Shown here in pieces: positions 47,789-56,859 of a stretch of 64,000 nt of DNA. Source of the DNA: Neurospora intermedia (lineage: Eukaryota; Ascomycota; Sordariomycetes; Sordariales; Sordariaceae); assembly GCA_037102815.1 (NCBI GenBank), contig BTPP01000003.1, forward strand, positions 5,766,001 through 5,830,000, written 5' to 3'. Within the stretch, counting starts at the first letter, position 1, and the number at the start of each line of letters is the position of its first letter. Both the position numbers and the translations under genes were made by a program. The notes under the pieces were generated by a model. That model did not search any database and was not told the origin of the DNA. It saw only the letters and a list, made by a program, of their open reading frames with translations.

Positions 47789-49798
47789 GTTAGGGTCCTT
47801 CTATTTATTATTATTATTATAACTGCCGTTATTCCTATTACTATTACTATTACTATTATTATTATTATTACTAATAGTAGCCTAAATAGTATTATTATAA
47901 AGCAATACTCTAGCGTACACTTTTGTAATATTACGAAATAAGGTTAATTAACCCTTCTAATCGTTATATTCCGGTTGAATAAAGTAGTATAAAACCGAAT
48001 TGGTTAAGGATTTAGATACTTTTTAGTATAAGAGGCGGACTTTTGTAATTGCGTTATAATTGTATTAGTTTATTAATAAAACGAACTTAACTTTAAAGTT
48101 TTTATAATTAGAATATTTTCTAGTTTATTTGAGGTTTAATAGTTCTTTTTTTATAATAGTTATTAAATTTCCCTATTTATAATATTCGTTTAAGTATATT
48201 AAAAATTCCTCGCTTATCTTTTACTTTTAGTAGACCGAATAATATAGGTTATTAAAGATAAATTAATAATATTTATTAATATTAATTTTAACTTCGCTAT
48301 TTAAGTAAATTATAGTATAAAGGAATTTAAATAATTCGTTAGAAAATTTATATTTATTTATCAATTAACGGTTGCGGATAGTTAAATTTTAAGTATTATA
48401 AGCGTTATAGCGCTTAATTATATTAGTATCTTTACTATTAAAATATTCGGGGTCCTTATAAAATACTTTACGGTAGTAGTTGCCTAAGGGAATAGGTTGA
48501 AAAGGGGGAATATTAAGACTTCTAATATTGAGGTTTCTTTTATTACCGCCGGGGCCTCTAGGATTGCTAGAGAATCCTCTACTTTTAGGACCGTTATTTA
48601 TATTAGGGACGCTTATACCCGATCTTTTAGGGTTGTTATTATTAAAATTATTATTTATAATATTAGAGCCGAAGCCGGTTCCTTTACCCGATCCTTTAGG
48701 GCTATTATTATTAGGAACGCCGTTTATTTTACTAGGGATACTACTTATATTGCGGAGGACTTCCTCTACTTTATTTTTAATTGTAATTTAGAATTTAATT
48801 CGATTCTTTATTACTTTAACTTCCTTTAAATTGCTTTTAATAATAAAAATAGTTTCCTTTATAAAGCGAAAGTCTTTGCAGAAGGTTTCGATTTCCTTTT
48901 ATACTTTAATTAATTCCTTTTATATAATTTTAATTATAATACGGATATTATTATATTCCTTTCTTACTTTATTGGACGTAGCGTTAGCTATATTTAATAG
49001 GTCGAAAATAATTTAATAATCGGTTTCTTTACTTTCAATAATTTTAATTATATTACTTTTATAGACTACTTTCTCCTTCTCTATATTAAATAATTTATAT
49101 TCTAGAATAGTATTATTTTTAAGGATTTAATTATATTAATTCTATAGAACTTTTAATTAATCTATAAGTTGCTTCTTAGTATTTTTGAACTTATTAATAT
49201 AATTATTAATTATTCTTATTTTTTAATTAATCTTTTTAATATAAGCCTCGGTATTGCGTTTACAGTCCTTAAACTTCTCTTATTCGGCAATAATATTTTT
49301 ATTAAATAGTTTAATCTTTTTATTAAAATAGTATAGGAGTTTTATAACCTCTTTATATCCCTTAGCCTACTTTATAAAATTAAATAAAATCCGAAGGCTA
49401 ATATTAGAATTATTACTATAGATTGCGAATAATGTATTGAAGCCTTTAATTAATAAAAAGAATATTATAGTAAGGTCGATTTAATTGTTTTAATTTTAAT
49501 TATTAAATATTTTATTTAAGTAGACAATTAGATTAATAGTTTATTAATAATTGAAGAAAGAAATAATCTTTACCGTATTACGCAATGCAATAATTGTACC
49601 CTTATTATTTTTAAATATTTATTTACTTTCTTAAGGTCGATTCTAATATTACTAGAATTTTTAGTTCGTTATTAGCGATTGTACAATTCGCCGAAGAGTA
49701 AATCTCGCGAGAACTACTTTACTATATTAGCCTCTACTAAATTTAGTTCGACCGAAATTATTTATTACGCTTTAATATAAAGGTTAGGTACAATAAAG
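47789..49798 (-). mobile_element. Element A gag remnant
   Basis: C-poor on plus like the other parts of A. On minus, 48,830-48,540 is rich in Asn, Gly, Pro and Arg and looks like the tail of gag; the rest would be capsid. There are many breaks. Confidence 0.5.
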
Positions 49799-50031
49799 TA
49801 TTATGGGGCGCGAGTAAGTACTAAGGTAAGACTTTGATTGTTGTGCGAGGAATAGGAAGAGAATCCTGTGCGCGTACGAGAACTATATAGGGCACGCTAT
49901 GGATCCAATACACGGACTACAGCACGTGTGTACGTAACTACTGTACTGCACCCAGACAGTTGCAAGCTGGCTGTACTATTGCAGTACAGTACCCATTTAT
50001 ATATAGGAACATGGCAGTAATGCCTGTGACA
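49799..50031 (-). repeat. LTR of element A, right copy
   Basis: 233 bp, the 5' LTR in the coding direction. Its outer (right) half is nearly free of RIP while the inner half is altered, the mirror image of the left copy. It is followed by the target duplication AGCTG. Confidence 0.9.
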
Positions 50032-50110
50032 AGCTGGAGGTACTTTTATTTAATTTAGTCTGCCTGTGTTTAAAGGTAGGAAAAAAAAAAAGGAAAGGAA
50101 AAAAAAAGTG

Positions 50111-50215
50111 CAGTCCGTACCGGATTCGCACCGGTAACTTCCGCCCCACCGTGACACCGCGTACAACACGGATACACGCCAGGATAGGTAGTGTTGACCG
50201 TTACACCAACGGACC
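50111..50215 (-). tRNA. tRNA-like Pol III gene, GGTCCGT family
   Basis: On minus, acceptor GGTCCGT pairs with ACGGACT, D arm GTGT/ACAC, and T arm ACCGG TGCGAAT CCGGT. An A-rich plus strand at 50,081-50,107 gives the T-run terminator. A TATATAAGG box lies about 26 bases upstream (50,241-50,248). The middle differs from the other copies (ACCTATCCTGG). No clean anticodon arm forms. It stands 75 bases right of the insertion point of element A. Confidence 0.55.
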
Positions 50216-50510
50216 ACGGAAATATGTGCTGGAAAGAAACCTTATATAGCCCAGGCCAGGCGCAGTGCACAGGTCGGCTAAGCGACTTGTACCTACCTAC
50301 TGTAGGTACTTGGCGGCCGGCCGCGGCCCGAGAGGAGACGGCAGGCAAACCCGTCAGATACCGATGGATTCGCCTTCAATCAGCACCACGACTTGCTAAG
50401 AGGACAAATGATTTTATTGAAGAAACTCAACAAGTTGGTTGATCAGGGACGTGTAAATTTGTTTCCTTGGTACTAGTTCCTCCATGATAGACCCTGGCTA
50501 TCAGCCGAAA
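50216..50510. other. Repeat flank of tRNA-like gene
   Basis: Similar to 12,097-12,310: both contain CCTTATATA, GGCAGGCAAA, GCCTTCAA and ACTTGC-AAGAGGA-AAAT in the same order. So about 200 bp upstream of these genes is part of the duplicated unit. No protein gene is seen. Confidence 0.55.
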
Positions 50511-50777
50511 TGTTACGATCCAACCAACAGACTTAGATAGATTGACCAATCAGACAGGACCCGGGGTCCCGAAGTATCGGGACCACGGGTCGGACCCGAA
50601 GTCCCGGGATAACGGGACCACGGGACCGGCTGAAAGCCAGTATATAAGAAGGCCTCCCGGCCTTCGTTATTATGGCTCTTCAGCAAGCAATAGCTTCTAC
50701 AATCGATCAGTACCTTTTGGCTACTACTACTGTTGTTCTATTGTTCTATCCCAGCGATATACTCTTGTGCTTGTAAC
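50511..50777 (+). repeat. Possible solo LTR
   Basis: About 267 bp beginning TGTTACGATCC and ending CTTGTAAC, with a TATATAAG box at 50,641-50,648 and a GC-rich upstream half with repeated GGGACCACGGG. This layout is typical of an LTR. I find no target-site duplication and no partner copy in the window. It is not RIP-altered, so it may be recent or low-copy. A promoter of a short RNA is the alternative. Confidence 0.4.
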
Positions 50778-51439
50778 GGTTCGTCACACGAAAGTCCAGT
50801 TGCGTCGAATTTGAGGTAAGGTAAGAGTCTGGAAGATGCAGGAAGAGCGAATGATGGACGCATGTTTCCAAAAGCAAAAGGCCATCTAATGAGGTTCGTT
50901 GAGTTTGAATCTTGGACACGATTACCGTAGAAACTCGCGAAACTAGCAACCATCAATCTCCTCTTTGCGCGCTAGGTAGGCAGAGCTCAATGCGGCACAC
51001 CCCATACCAACCTAAGCTACCTAGCATATGCCAGTAGATGTGTCTATCCAGTTAGAGTAAACACTCAAAAACGTTACTTGTTACTATAACTTGCGTACAC
51101 TTTAGTGTATACGCGTTGGGGATGAGGACTCGAAGTGCTGCGTGGAACCAGCTAACTATCAGATGTGATACTTATAAGAAGAAGGGAATTTCCTCTGCCG
51201 AGGTTGACGCATGCCTTTTGTGGGCTGCAGTCACCGTGGGCTGCAGTCAACGTGGGCTGCACCTGTCAAATGCTGTCACTAAGAACTTGAAGGGTGCGCA
51301 ATGCGGGAAGTTGCGCGTTAAGAAGAGAAATGTTCGTTAGAACTGAGCGAGTATCAAGATAGAAAAAAGAAAAAAAAATGCAAGCTAGCTGGCCTAGCTG
51401 TACATAGTAGCCGATGTATAAAGGGGAAAAAAAGAAGTG
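50778..51439. other. Intergenic, nothing recognised
   Basis: No gene is supported. A 13-14 base repeat (GTGGGCTGCAGTCA, GTGGGCTGCAGTCAACGTGGGCTGCA) occurs near 51,218-51,260. The A runs at 51,362-51,378 and 51,425-51,434 belong to the terminator side of the next tRNA-like gene. Confidence 0.45.
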
Positions 51440-51545
51440 TGGCCCGTACCGGATTCGAACCGATAACTTCTATGCTGGACAGTAGGCCGCTGCGCACAAC
51501 GACGAAGCATCAGCTAAGTAGTGTTGACCATTACACCAACGGACC
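51440..51545 (-). tRNA. tRNA-like Pol III gene, GGTCCGT family
   Basis: On minus: GGTCCGT pairs with ACGGGCC, D arm GTGT-AATGGTCA-ACAC of standard size, and T arm ATCGG TTCGAAT CCGGT. The centre contains CTTAGCTGATG and, 3', CAGCATAG, which pair as GCTG/CAGC outside the normal anticodon position. There is a T-rich terminator on minus and a GATATA box about 28 bases upstream. It is the cleanest copy and very close to the one at 11,990. Confidence 0.6.
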
Positions 51546-51760
51546 ACAGAAACATGCGCCGAACTTGAACCTGATATACCCTAAACCCCTAACCTTGGCT
51601 AGTAGCAGTTAGCATGAAGAGACATAAATAACTCTGGGCAAGAGCGACAGGCCCCGCTGGAATCGTCTTCATTCACAACTACCTTGGCATTGCAGGTCGT
51701 ACCTTACTGTGTGTGATAGTAGAAAAAGCCAAATTGAAGTGAAGAGGAAAAAAAAAAGAG
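51546..51760. other. Spacer between tRNA-like genes
   Basis: This spacer carries the same order of short matches as the flanks of the other copies (TATACC, GACAGGCCCCG, GTCTTCA), so the unit was duplicated with its upstream side. No protein gene. Confidence 0.45.
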
Positions 51761-51866
51761 TAGCCCGTACCAGAATCAAACCGGTAACTTCTATGCTGGA
51801 CAGCCGGAAGTATCTCAATACGACAGGTCATCAGCCAAGTAGTGTTGACCATTACACCAACGGACC
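51761..51866 (-). tRNA. tRNA-like Pol III gene, GGTCCGT family, diverged
   Basis: On minus: GGTCCGT pairs with ACGGGCT, D arm as in the copy at 51,440, and T arm ACCGG TTTGATT CTGGT with one G-T pair. The B box (GGTTTGATTCT) departs from consensus, so it may be weaker or dead. Terminator-type T run on minus and a GTATACA box about 27 bases upstream. Confidence 0.5.
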
Positions 51867-52218
51867 ACGGGAAGGTGCGTAGAAGAAAGGTCTTGTATAC
51901 CCCAAACCTGGTGCCGTTTTCTTTCAAGCCGTGGAATTCTCTTTTTGATTGCGACATTACAGTCTATGCCCAAATCACCTACCTACCTACCTATCTTTCG
52001 TCTTTCGCCATCCTCTCGCCATCCCCGGCCTTATCGCTCAAACCCTCGCAATTTCCTGCCATCCTCCGTACCCCCTACCATACACCATAGCTGCCAGGTA
52101 TTTCCCCCCACTCAACCTCAGAAACAGCGATGGCGACCACAGATCCGAAGTTCTTTCTCCCGAGAATAAACCGGAATCAATTTAGGGGAACACGGCGACG
52201 GTAGCTAGAGGTAAGATC
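51867..52218. other. Spacer before the GH26-like gene's end
   Basis: No gene is supported. A CT-rich, CCTA-repeat stretch at 51,976-52,080 gives open plus-strand frames that have no domain. This is the 3' flank of the minus-strand gene at 52,393. Confidence 0.45.
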
Positions 52219-52392
52219 TCAGTCTTGGGTCGAAATGTCAGAGGCCTCAGCACGCCTTTTGGCTCTCCTTCGCTTCCACCAAAAGGCTATGGCGCCAATG
52301 GCTAGAAGGACCACGACGGGACCGGCAACAGCACCGGCTATCCAGGCTTTTGATCTTCTTGACGAATTTGAAACTCCCGTCGCCCCTGGTTG
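52219..52392 (-). CDS. Predicted readthrough extension with a transmembrane segment
   Basis: Directly after the TGA of the GH26-like gene, in the same frame, 57 codons stay open to a TGA at 52,219-52,221. The predicted extension starts QPGATGVSNSS. Residues about 17-39 form one hydrophobic segment rich in Ala, Gly, Val, Leu and Ile, bounded by Trp, with a short AGAVAGP stretch of the type common in fungal single-pass proteins. Then come KRRRAKRR and a polar end SDISTQD. A membrane segment followed by positive charges predicts an enzyme outside and a tail inside. The six bases after the stop, CAACCA, match the leaky context CARYYA. It could instead be reached by rare splicing, or be the remnant of an older longer gene. 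Confidence 0.55.
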   Translation of the reverse strand, partial: QPGATGVSNSSRRSKAWIAGAVAGPVVVLLAIGAIAFWWKRRRAKRRAEASDISTQD

Positions 52393-53385
52393 TCATCGGA
52401 AATTCTTCAGAGACTCCTGCACCGCCTCGTTTCCCTGCCCCATCACCACCCTATAGTCAAAGCTCTTCCGCAGCTCAAACCAGCTGATACTCTTCAAGCA
52501 CGGATACGCACTCAAATCATCACTCGCCAACGCCTTCAACCAGCTCTGCTTCAACGCGACATCATCCGGCTTCGTCGCCGTCTCGGGAATCACAAAGTGC
52601 TTATTGTACTTTTTCGCATACGCCTCGTAGAACCCGCCATAGATGTTGCGGAAGTTGGCCGTCGTCTTGCTCGCATAGATGTCCATACCAACTATGTCGA
52701 CGTACTCCGGCCCGGGCCACCACTCCTCGTACAGGTCCATGGTCTTGGCGTTGTTGGGACACCAGAACATCATGCACCCTTCGATGTCCTTGACAGCCGC
52801 GTAAACGGTTCGCCACGCCTTGACGAACTGCGTCGAGTTGCCGCGGTACGTACCCGGGCGAACGTACCAGTTCATCTCGTGCGCGAAGCGCAGCCAGACT
52901 TCGACGCCTTGGTCGGTGAATTGGCGGACGACGTTGGCGATGTCGGCCGCGATGGCGGGGGTGACTTCGTTGAAGGAGAGGCCGTTGGGCATGACGGAGG
53001 CGATGAGGGCGGCGCCGCTGCCCTTGACCTCGTCGAGGTGGCGCAGGAGTTGGTGCCCGTCGAAGCCGGAGGGAGAGTTGATTTGCGAAAAGTAGGAGAC
53101 CGTGGTGGCCTGCTTGCTGGTGGCCCGATTGATCATGGTGATGTTATCGCCGTTCTCGACGTCGGGATTCCATCCCCAGTAGATGCCGTTGCGGCCGCGC
53201 ATGCCGGAGTGGTAAGGCATGTCGATGATGGAACATGGTTGCTGGACTGTGTCAGTTCAAGGTACGTCTTTTTGTTCGGGAGAAGTGTAAGAACTCACCC
53301 TGGACCAGAGTAATGGATTTGTGGGAGTCCTCGCAAGTGTCTCCTGACATAGTACACTGAACAGCAATAGCAAGGGGAAATACAT
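52393..53385 (-). CDS. Secreted GH26-like glycoside hydrolase (beta-mannanase type), one intron
   Basis: Two exons on minus, 53,385-53,299 and 53,241-52,393, give 311 residues. The intron (53,242-53,298, 57 nt) has GTGAGT, an ACTGAC branch site and CAG. Exon 1 encodes a signal peptide (MYFPLLLLFSVLCQETLA); the start has A at -3. The body fits GH26: GIYWGWNPD near 48-56, WLRFAHEMNWYVRPG with the likely acid/base Glu151, EYVDIVGMDIY, and HFVIPETATKP with the likely nucleophile Glu249. GH26 enzymes cleave beta-1,4-mannan or related chains outside the cell by a retaining mechanism; the exact substrate here is not known. The length is normal for a single catalytic domain without a binding module. 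The stop TGA (52,393-52,395) sits in a readthrough-type context and is followed in frame by a membrane segment, described separately. Confidence 0.85.
53242..53298 (-). other. Intron of the GH26-like gene
   Basis: 57 nt, phase 0. Donor GTGAGT, branch GAACTGAC about 11 bases before the acceptor ACACAGTCCAG. Removing it joins the signal-peptide exon to QPCSIID in the main exon. Confidence 0.8.
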
Positions 53386-55080
53386 CTTTGCCGTTTCGTT
53401 GAGTGTCGCACACTCCGACGGGCTGGAGGTATGGACAAAGTCTTGAGACTTTAATTGATTGAGTAGCTCATTTTTGCCGACGTTGAGGGAAATATAAAAT
53501 CAAGCATGACCTCCAAGAATTGTAGCGGTGGACGCTTAGAGGTTCAAGCAAAGACAGCTGAAAACCCCATATCTCCACTAGATCCGCTGATCCGGATGTT
53601 CACCGATGTGGTGGGGATGAAGACGTGCCGATCCGAGCCCGATTCTGAATATCGTCAGGCACTAGCACGTTAGGATCGCCGACTAGCTCAAATCCCAGCC
53701 ACTAGCTCAACGGATTTGGTCATTTTGCACCCGCGGCGAACCCACACTTATCACCGAAAGACCAAAAAGAGGCTGAACTCTTGTCTCGGGGATGCGGTGT
53801 AATCCTCACGTTGGTTTAAGCATTCGAGCTCCTGTTCGACATGCCGCTCGAGTTACACCACCGGTAGGTAGCCCTTGCAGTGATCACAATGCGCGTTAAA
53901 GTGCCGACAGCGTCGGAATGTCTTATCGCCGTTACAATGACTCGCACAGATCCGCCGTTTCTGTTCCAGAACGATTTTGTTTCAAGAATGTTTGTGTTGG
54001 TGTGGCTCGTTTCGAAGCTACGACGGATGGAAATTGGATATACCCAATCCGGCTGTATGATTGTCTATCAGCTGAAGCGGCTGAGCCGCGTTTGTTTACC
54101 TCTACTTACCCCTGTTCAGGTACCGTTTAAGCAAACCTGCCACAGCGTTATAGCCGAGGAAAAGTGTGACAAGGAACGTGGGATGTGAGATATGCACTCA
54201 ATCTCTGCAATGCGGAATTATCAGTCCGTTAACGGCTAGTCGCCATGTTCGAGTGCGGTTGCAGAATGCAAGCATCGCTCTGTTGTGTCGGTGTCACGTT
54301 CTTGGTGAGAGGTCTTTGTGATGCATCATCCAGAGTTTCCATTGGTTTGAATCTTTGTGCCTTTAGAAGCATTAAACATTTGGATTGCTGTTTTCAAAGG
54401 GGAATTGGCATTGCGTTTTACATTTGTGTGAACTCTCTTCGGTGTCGTTGGCAACTCCAACCTCTGGAACCACCGGCGTGATGGTGCCTTGAGGTGTATA
54501 TGGCTTAATCACGTGGAATGATGTTGGCTTCAAACAGTGTAGACTAGAGGTACCTTGCATGGAAGGATGTAGTGTTAGAGTGAGTTCTATCTCAGTGGTC
54601 GAAGCAGTTGGGATTATGGGAGCGATTGGCGCCTGGTTCAATGTTAGCATCAAGGCTTCAAGTCGGTTGCCTGTAACAGTTTACTCTTGTCAGGTTGCGT
54701 GTCCTTGACTTTCCATTTTCCATTTTTGTGGTGGGCATCTGGTCGGTCCGTTTTAATGTTCTTGAAGAGCAAGATGTTGGTTCTAGCATCTGGACACTCT
54801 GTGAGCCCTCAAGGCATCAAAAATGGTCCAGTCCAGGACAGTGGTTTTGCTGGAGAGATGTTAGAAGCTTCAGGTGCGTCAGAACGGCCATGTCGGTAAT
54901 GACCAAGCCATCCTCCATCAAGAGTTCTGGCAAATCTCTCGTCACTAGACCGGAGAGCACATGCACCCAGACTTTGCGTGACAATGAGGGCTCCCTGTTT
55001 CGTGCATCACACAACTCCACCGTGATTCACCCTGAGCCTCAGCTCATCCGTGAACAACTCGATGCTGGTCGAGTGTGAGG
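53386..55080. other. Intergenic, uncertain frames
   Basis: The first few hundred bases are the promoter side of the GH26-like gene. Between 54,240 and 55,080 both strands have overlapping open frames (54,372-54,653 and 54,817-55,020 on minus; 54,695-55,078 on plus) without a recognised domain. A decayed gene is possible. I do not support any of them as a CDS. Confidence 0.4.
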
Positions 55081-55087
55081 TATAAAA
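55081..55087 (+). promoter_or_regulatory. TATA box
   Basis: TATAAAA, 107 bases before the ATG of the small Gly/Ser/Thr-rich protein, with a CT- and AC-rich leader between them. Confidence 0.5.
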
Positions 55088-55193
55088 CCGACTCGTTCAC
55101 GAGCACCCATACCCCTTTTGGTTCTCTCATCACCTCGAACAGCACAAATCTACAACCTACCCACTACCGTATCCACAACTGCAACCTGCAAAT

Positions 55194-55430
55194 ATGTCCA
55201 GCTACTTCTCCTGCTGCGGTACCCGCTCCTCCTCCTCCGGCTCTGGCTCCGGGACTGGTTCTACCACAAACACCGGCTCCGGCTCAGGCTCCGGCTCTGG
55301 GACCGGTGGCAACACTGGCGGCACAACCGGTACTACCGGCGGTGGTTATGGCTCCGGTAGCTCGACAACCACGGTCCAGAATCCTTCCCCGTCCACTACT
55401 GCGGTATCTTCCGGCACGGACAGGTCATAG
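55194..55430 (+). CDS. Small Gly/Ser/Thr-rich protein
   Basis: 78 residues: MSSYFSCCGTRSSSS, then a long SGSGSG and TGG-type low-complexity part, ending SSGTDRS. No domain is known to me. Two adjacent Cys at 7-8 near the N-terminus could be lipid-modified. A TATA box and a leader without ATG precede it, and the ATG context (CAAATATGT) is good. It lacks a signal peptide. It may be a real small fungal protein or a chance low-complexity frame, since two other frames are also open here. Confidence 0.45.
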   Translation: MSSYFSCCGTRSSSSGSGSGTGSTTNTGSGSGSGSGTGGNTGGTTGTTGGGYGSGSSTTTVQNPSPSTTAVSSGTDRS

Positions 55431-56644
55431 AGTGTTAGTAGTGCGGGGGCTACTGGTGGGAATTCGTAAGGGTGCACGAGTCCGCGGTGATGTTGTCGGT
55501 GCCGAGGCTTCCGTATTCGTGGGATGCAAGCGTGGAAGGTGATGGTTGTTTATGGCGAGATGGCCAGAGGGACTTATACAATGGAATGAAAGGAAAATGA
55601 AGAAAATTTTGTAAAAACTTGAAAGTTGGAGGCAAGTGTGGAAGGTCGCTCGAACAGATTGGGATCAACAAATAAGAAACAAGAATGAATAGCCACAAAT
55701 AAGACAGGAATATGAGGCTTGTTGATCCTCAAACACTTTGGCTTGTGTCGTGTTAGCTACCTAGAGGTATGCTTTCCTGATACATAATGCATGTACGGCC
55801 TAGAAAGTTGTCTCTGGTCCTCGATGAGACTCGAGTATTGCCGTTGCTTAGGACCTCAAAGCAGACACCTCACTCGAGCCACTCAGACACATGGTTCAAG
55901 ACAACGGAATGGCCAATCTAGTTCGGTAAGTAGAGGTAGACAGTGTAGTAGCAAATCAAGCGTATCGAGGACTGCTTTCTTTGCAGTAACGGCTTTCCGT
56001 CATCCAACTTACGCGCATGTTTCCATTTAGTGCCATGCCCTACTTAGACGAGGTGTTGGTGCATGCTTTGACATCATGTTGTATCCAGAATCTGGTGAAT
56101 GATTGGACCGAGGCAAGGCAAAACGAGAGAAAGAAGTAATATGCGTTGGCTCTGATGGTTGTTCAGAGCCGTGGGCGAGGAATGATTCAAGCGACAAGAC
56201 AACGAACGCGCGGTAAATTGGCGTCGAAGCATTGATAGTACCTTCCCACCAACAACCTAATCGCATCAAACGCCGACGTCGTTTGCCCCCGCTCGTTAAT
56301 TGTTCATATCTGCGCGAGTGGCTGTCATGAGTTGTGACGATTTGAGATCTGATGACACCTCGAGGGCGCCATGACGTGATGCCACTAGCAACCGGAGGTC
56401 ACTTGAAACTGCGAAACATGACTCCCATCGAAAAATGTTCTCTGAAAGGATGGTCGAGGTCGAGGCCACTTGCCGCTAGCAAACCTCCCCTTGCCGACCA
56501 ACGACACCAAAAACATCAACGACTGATCTCTGATCCCATCCCGCCCATCCGTTCGTTGGTTCAACCCCCAACTCTTCCAACATTATGACATCCTCAACGT
56601 TCACTTGAATCACGCAAAGAGGAAGTCCATTTGTACTCACTCGA
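55431..56644. other. Intergenic, nothing recognised
   Basis: Short frames on both strands have no family features. From about 56,480 the plus strand becomes rich in C and T, leading into the promoter of the next small gene. Confidence 0.45.
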
Positions 56645-56651
56645 GTATATA
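56645..56651 (+). promoter_or_regulatory. TATA box
   Basis: GAGTATATAGG before a C- and A-rich leader of about 200 bases, typical for a fungal Pol II promoter. It serves the small gene at 56,860. Confidence 0.5.
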
Positions 56652-56859
56652 GGCCCCCTTCTCACTCTCCCAACTCCCGACCCGAGTCTTCACCATCAAC
56701 TCATCACTTCCATTTTTACACCCCCACGCATCCAGACCCCAATTGCATCTCCCATTACAACGTGCCCAACCAATACCACTACCATCTCCAAGCACCCCCC
56801 AAAGCATTTCCGCAAACAGTAATCCCAATACCTCTGGACGTTGATCAACAACAGCCACA

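Larger units (their letters stand above)
12625..50031 (-). mobile_element. Element A: outer Ty3/gypsy LTR retrotransposon with nested insertions, fossil
   Basis: Two 233-bp LTRs (12,625-12,857 and 49,799-50,031) that begin TGTCAC and end GTGACA, or their RIP-altered forms, lie in the same orientation. The five bases AGCTG stand on both outer sides (12,620-12,624; 50,032-50,036), so the two ends come from one insertion. Parts of A itself are 12,858 to about 17,570 (pol), about 37,020-38,042 and 47,789-49,798 (gag side), roughly 8.2 kb in all. The rest is later insertions. The coding direction is minus, judged from reverse transcriptase similarity at about 16,300-16,800. It is badly broken, with far more than dozens of breaks, nearly all of RIP type. 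RIP prevents dating from LTR divergence, but A must be the oldest of the nest. Confidence 0.9.

Noticed and set aside
12858-49798. Short open frames of 60-110 codons in the AT-rich block as host genes
   Set aside because: They are fragments of retroelement coding DNA or results of biased composition after RIP.
52390-52520. Splicing as the reason for the in-frame membrane segment after the GH26-like stop
   Set aside because: No GTRAGT-type donor lies in the last 130 bases before the stop, and the weak GT sites available would remove conserved residues. Not fully excluded.
52390-53313. 307-codon plus-strand frame opposite the GH26-like gene
   Set aside because: It is the mirror of a GC-biased real gene; the minus strand has signal peptide, intron and catalytic motifs.
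54240-55080. A protein gene across overlapping frames on both strands
   Set aside because: No domain, no consistent frame after trying simple introns, and no start context; left as intergenic with a note.
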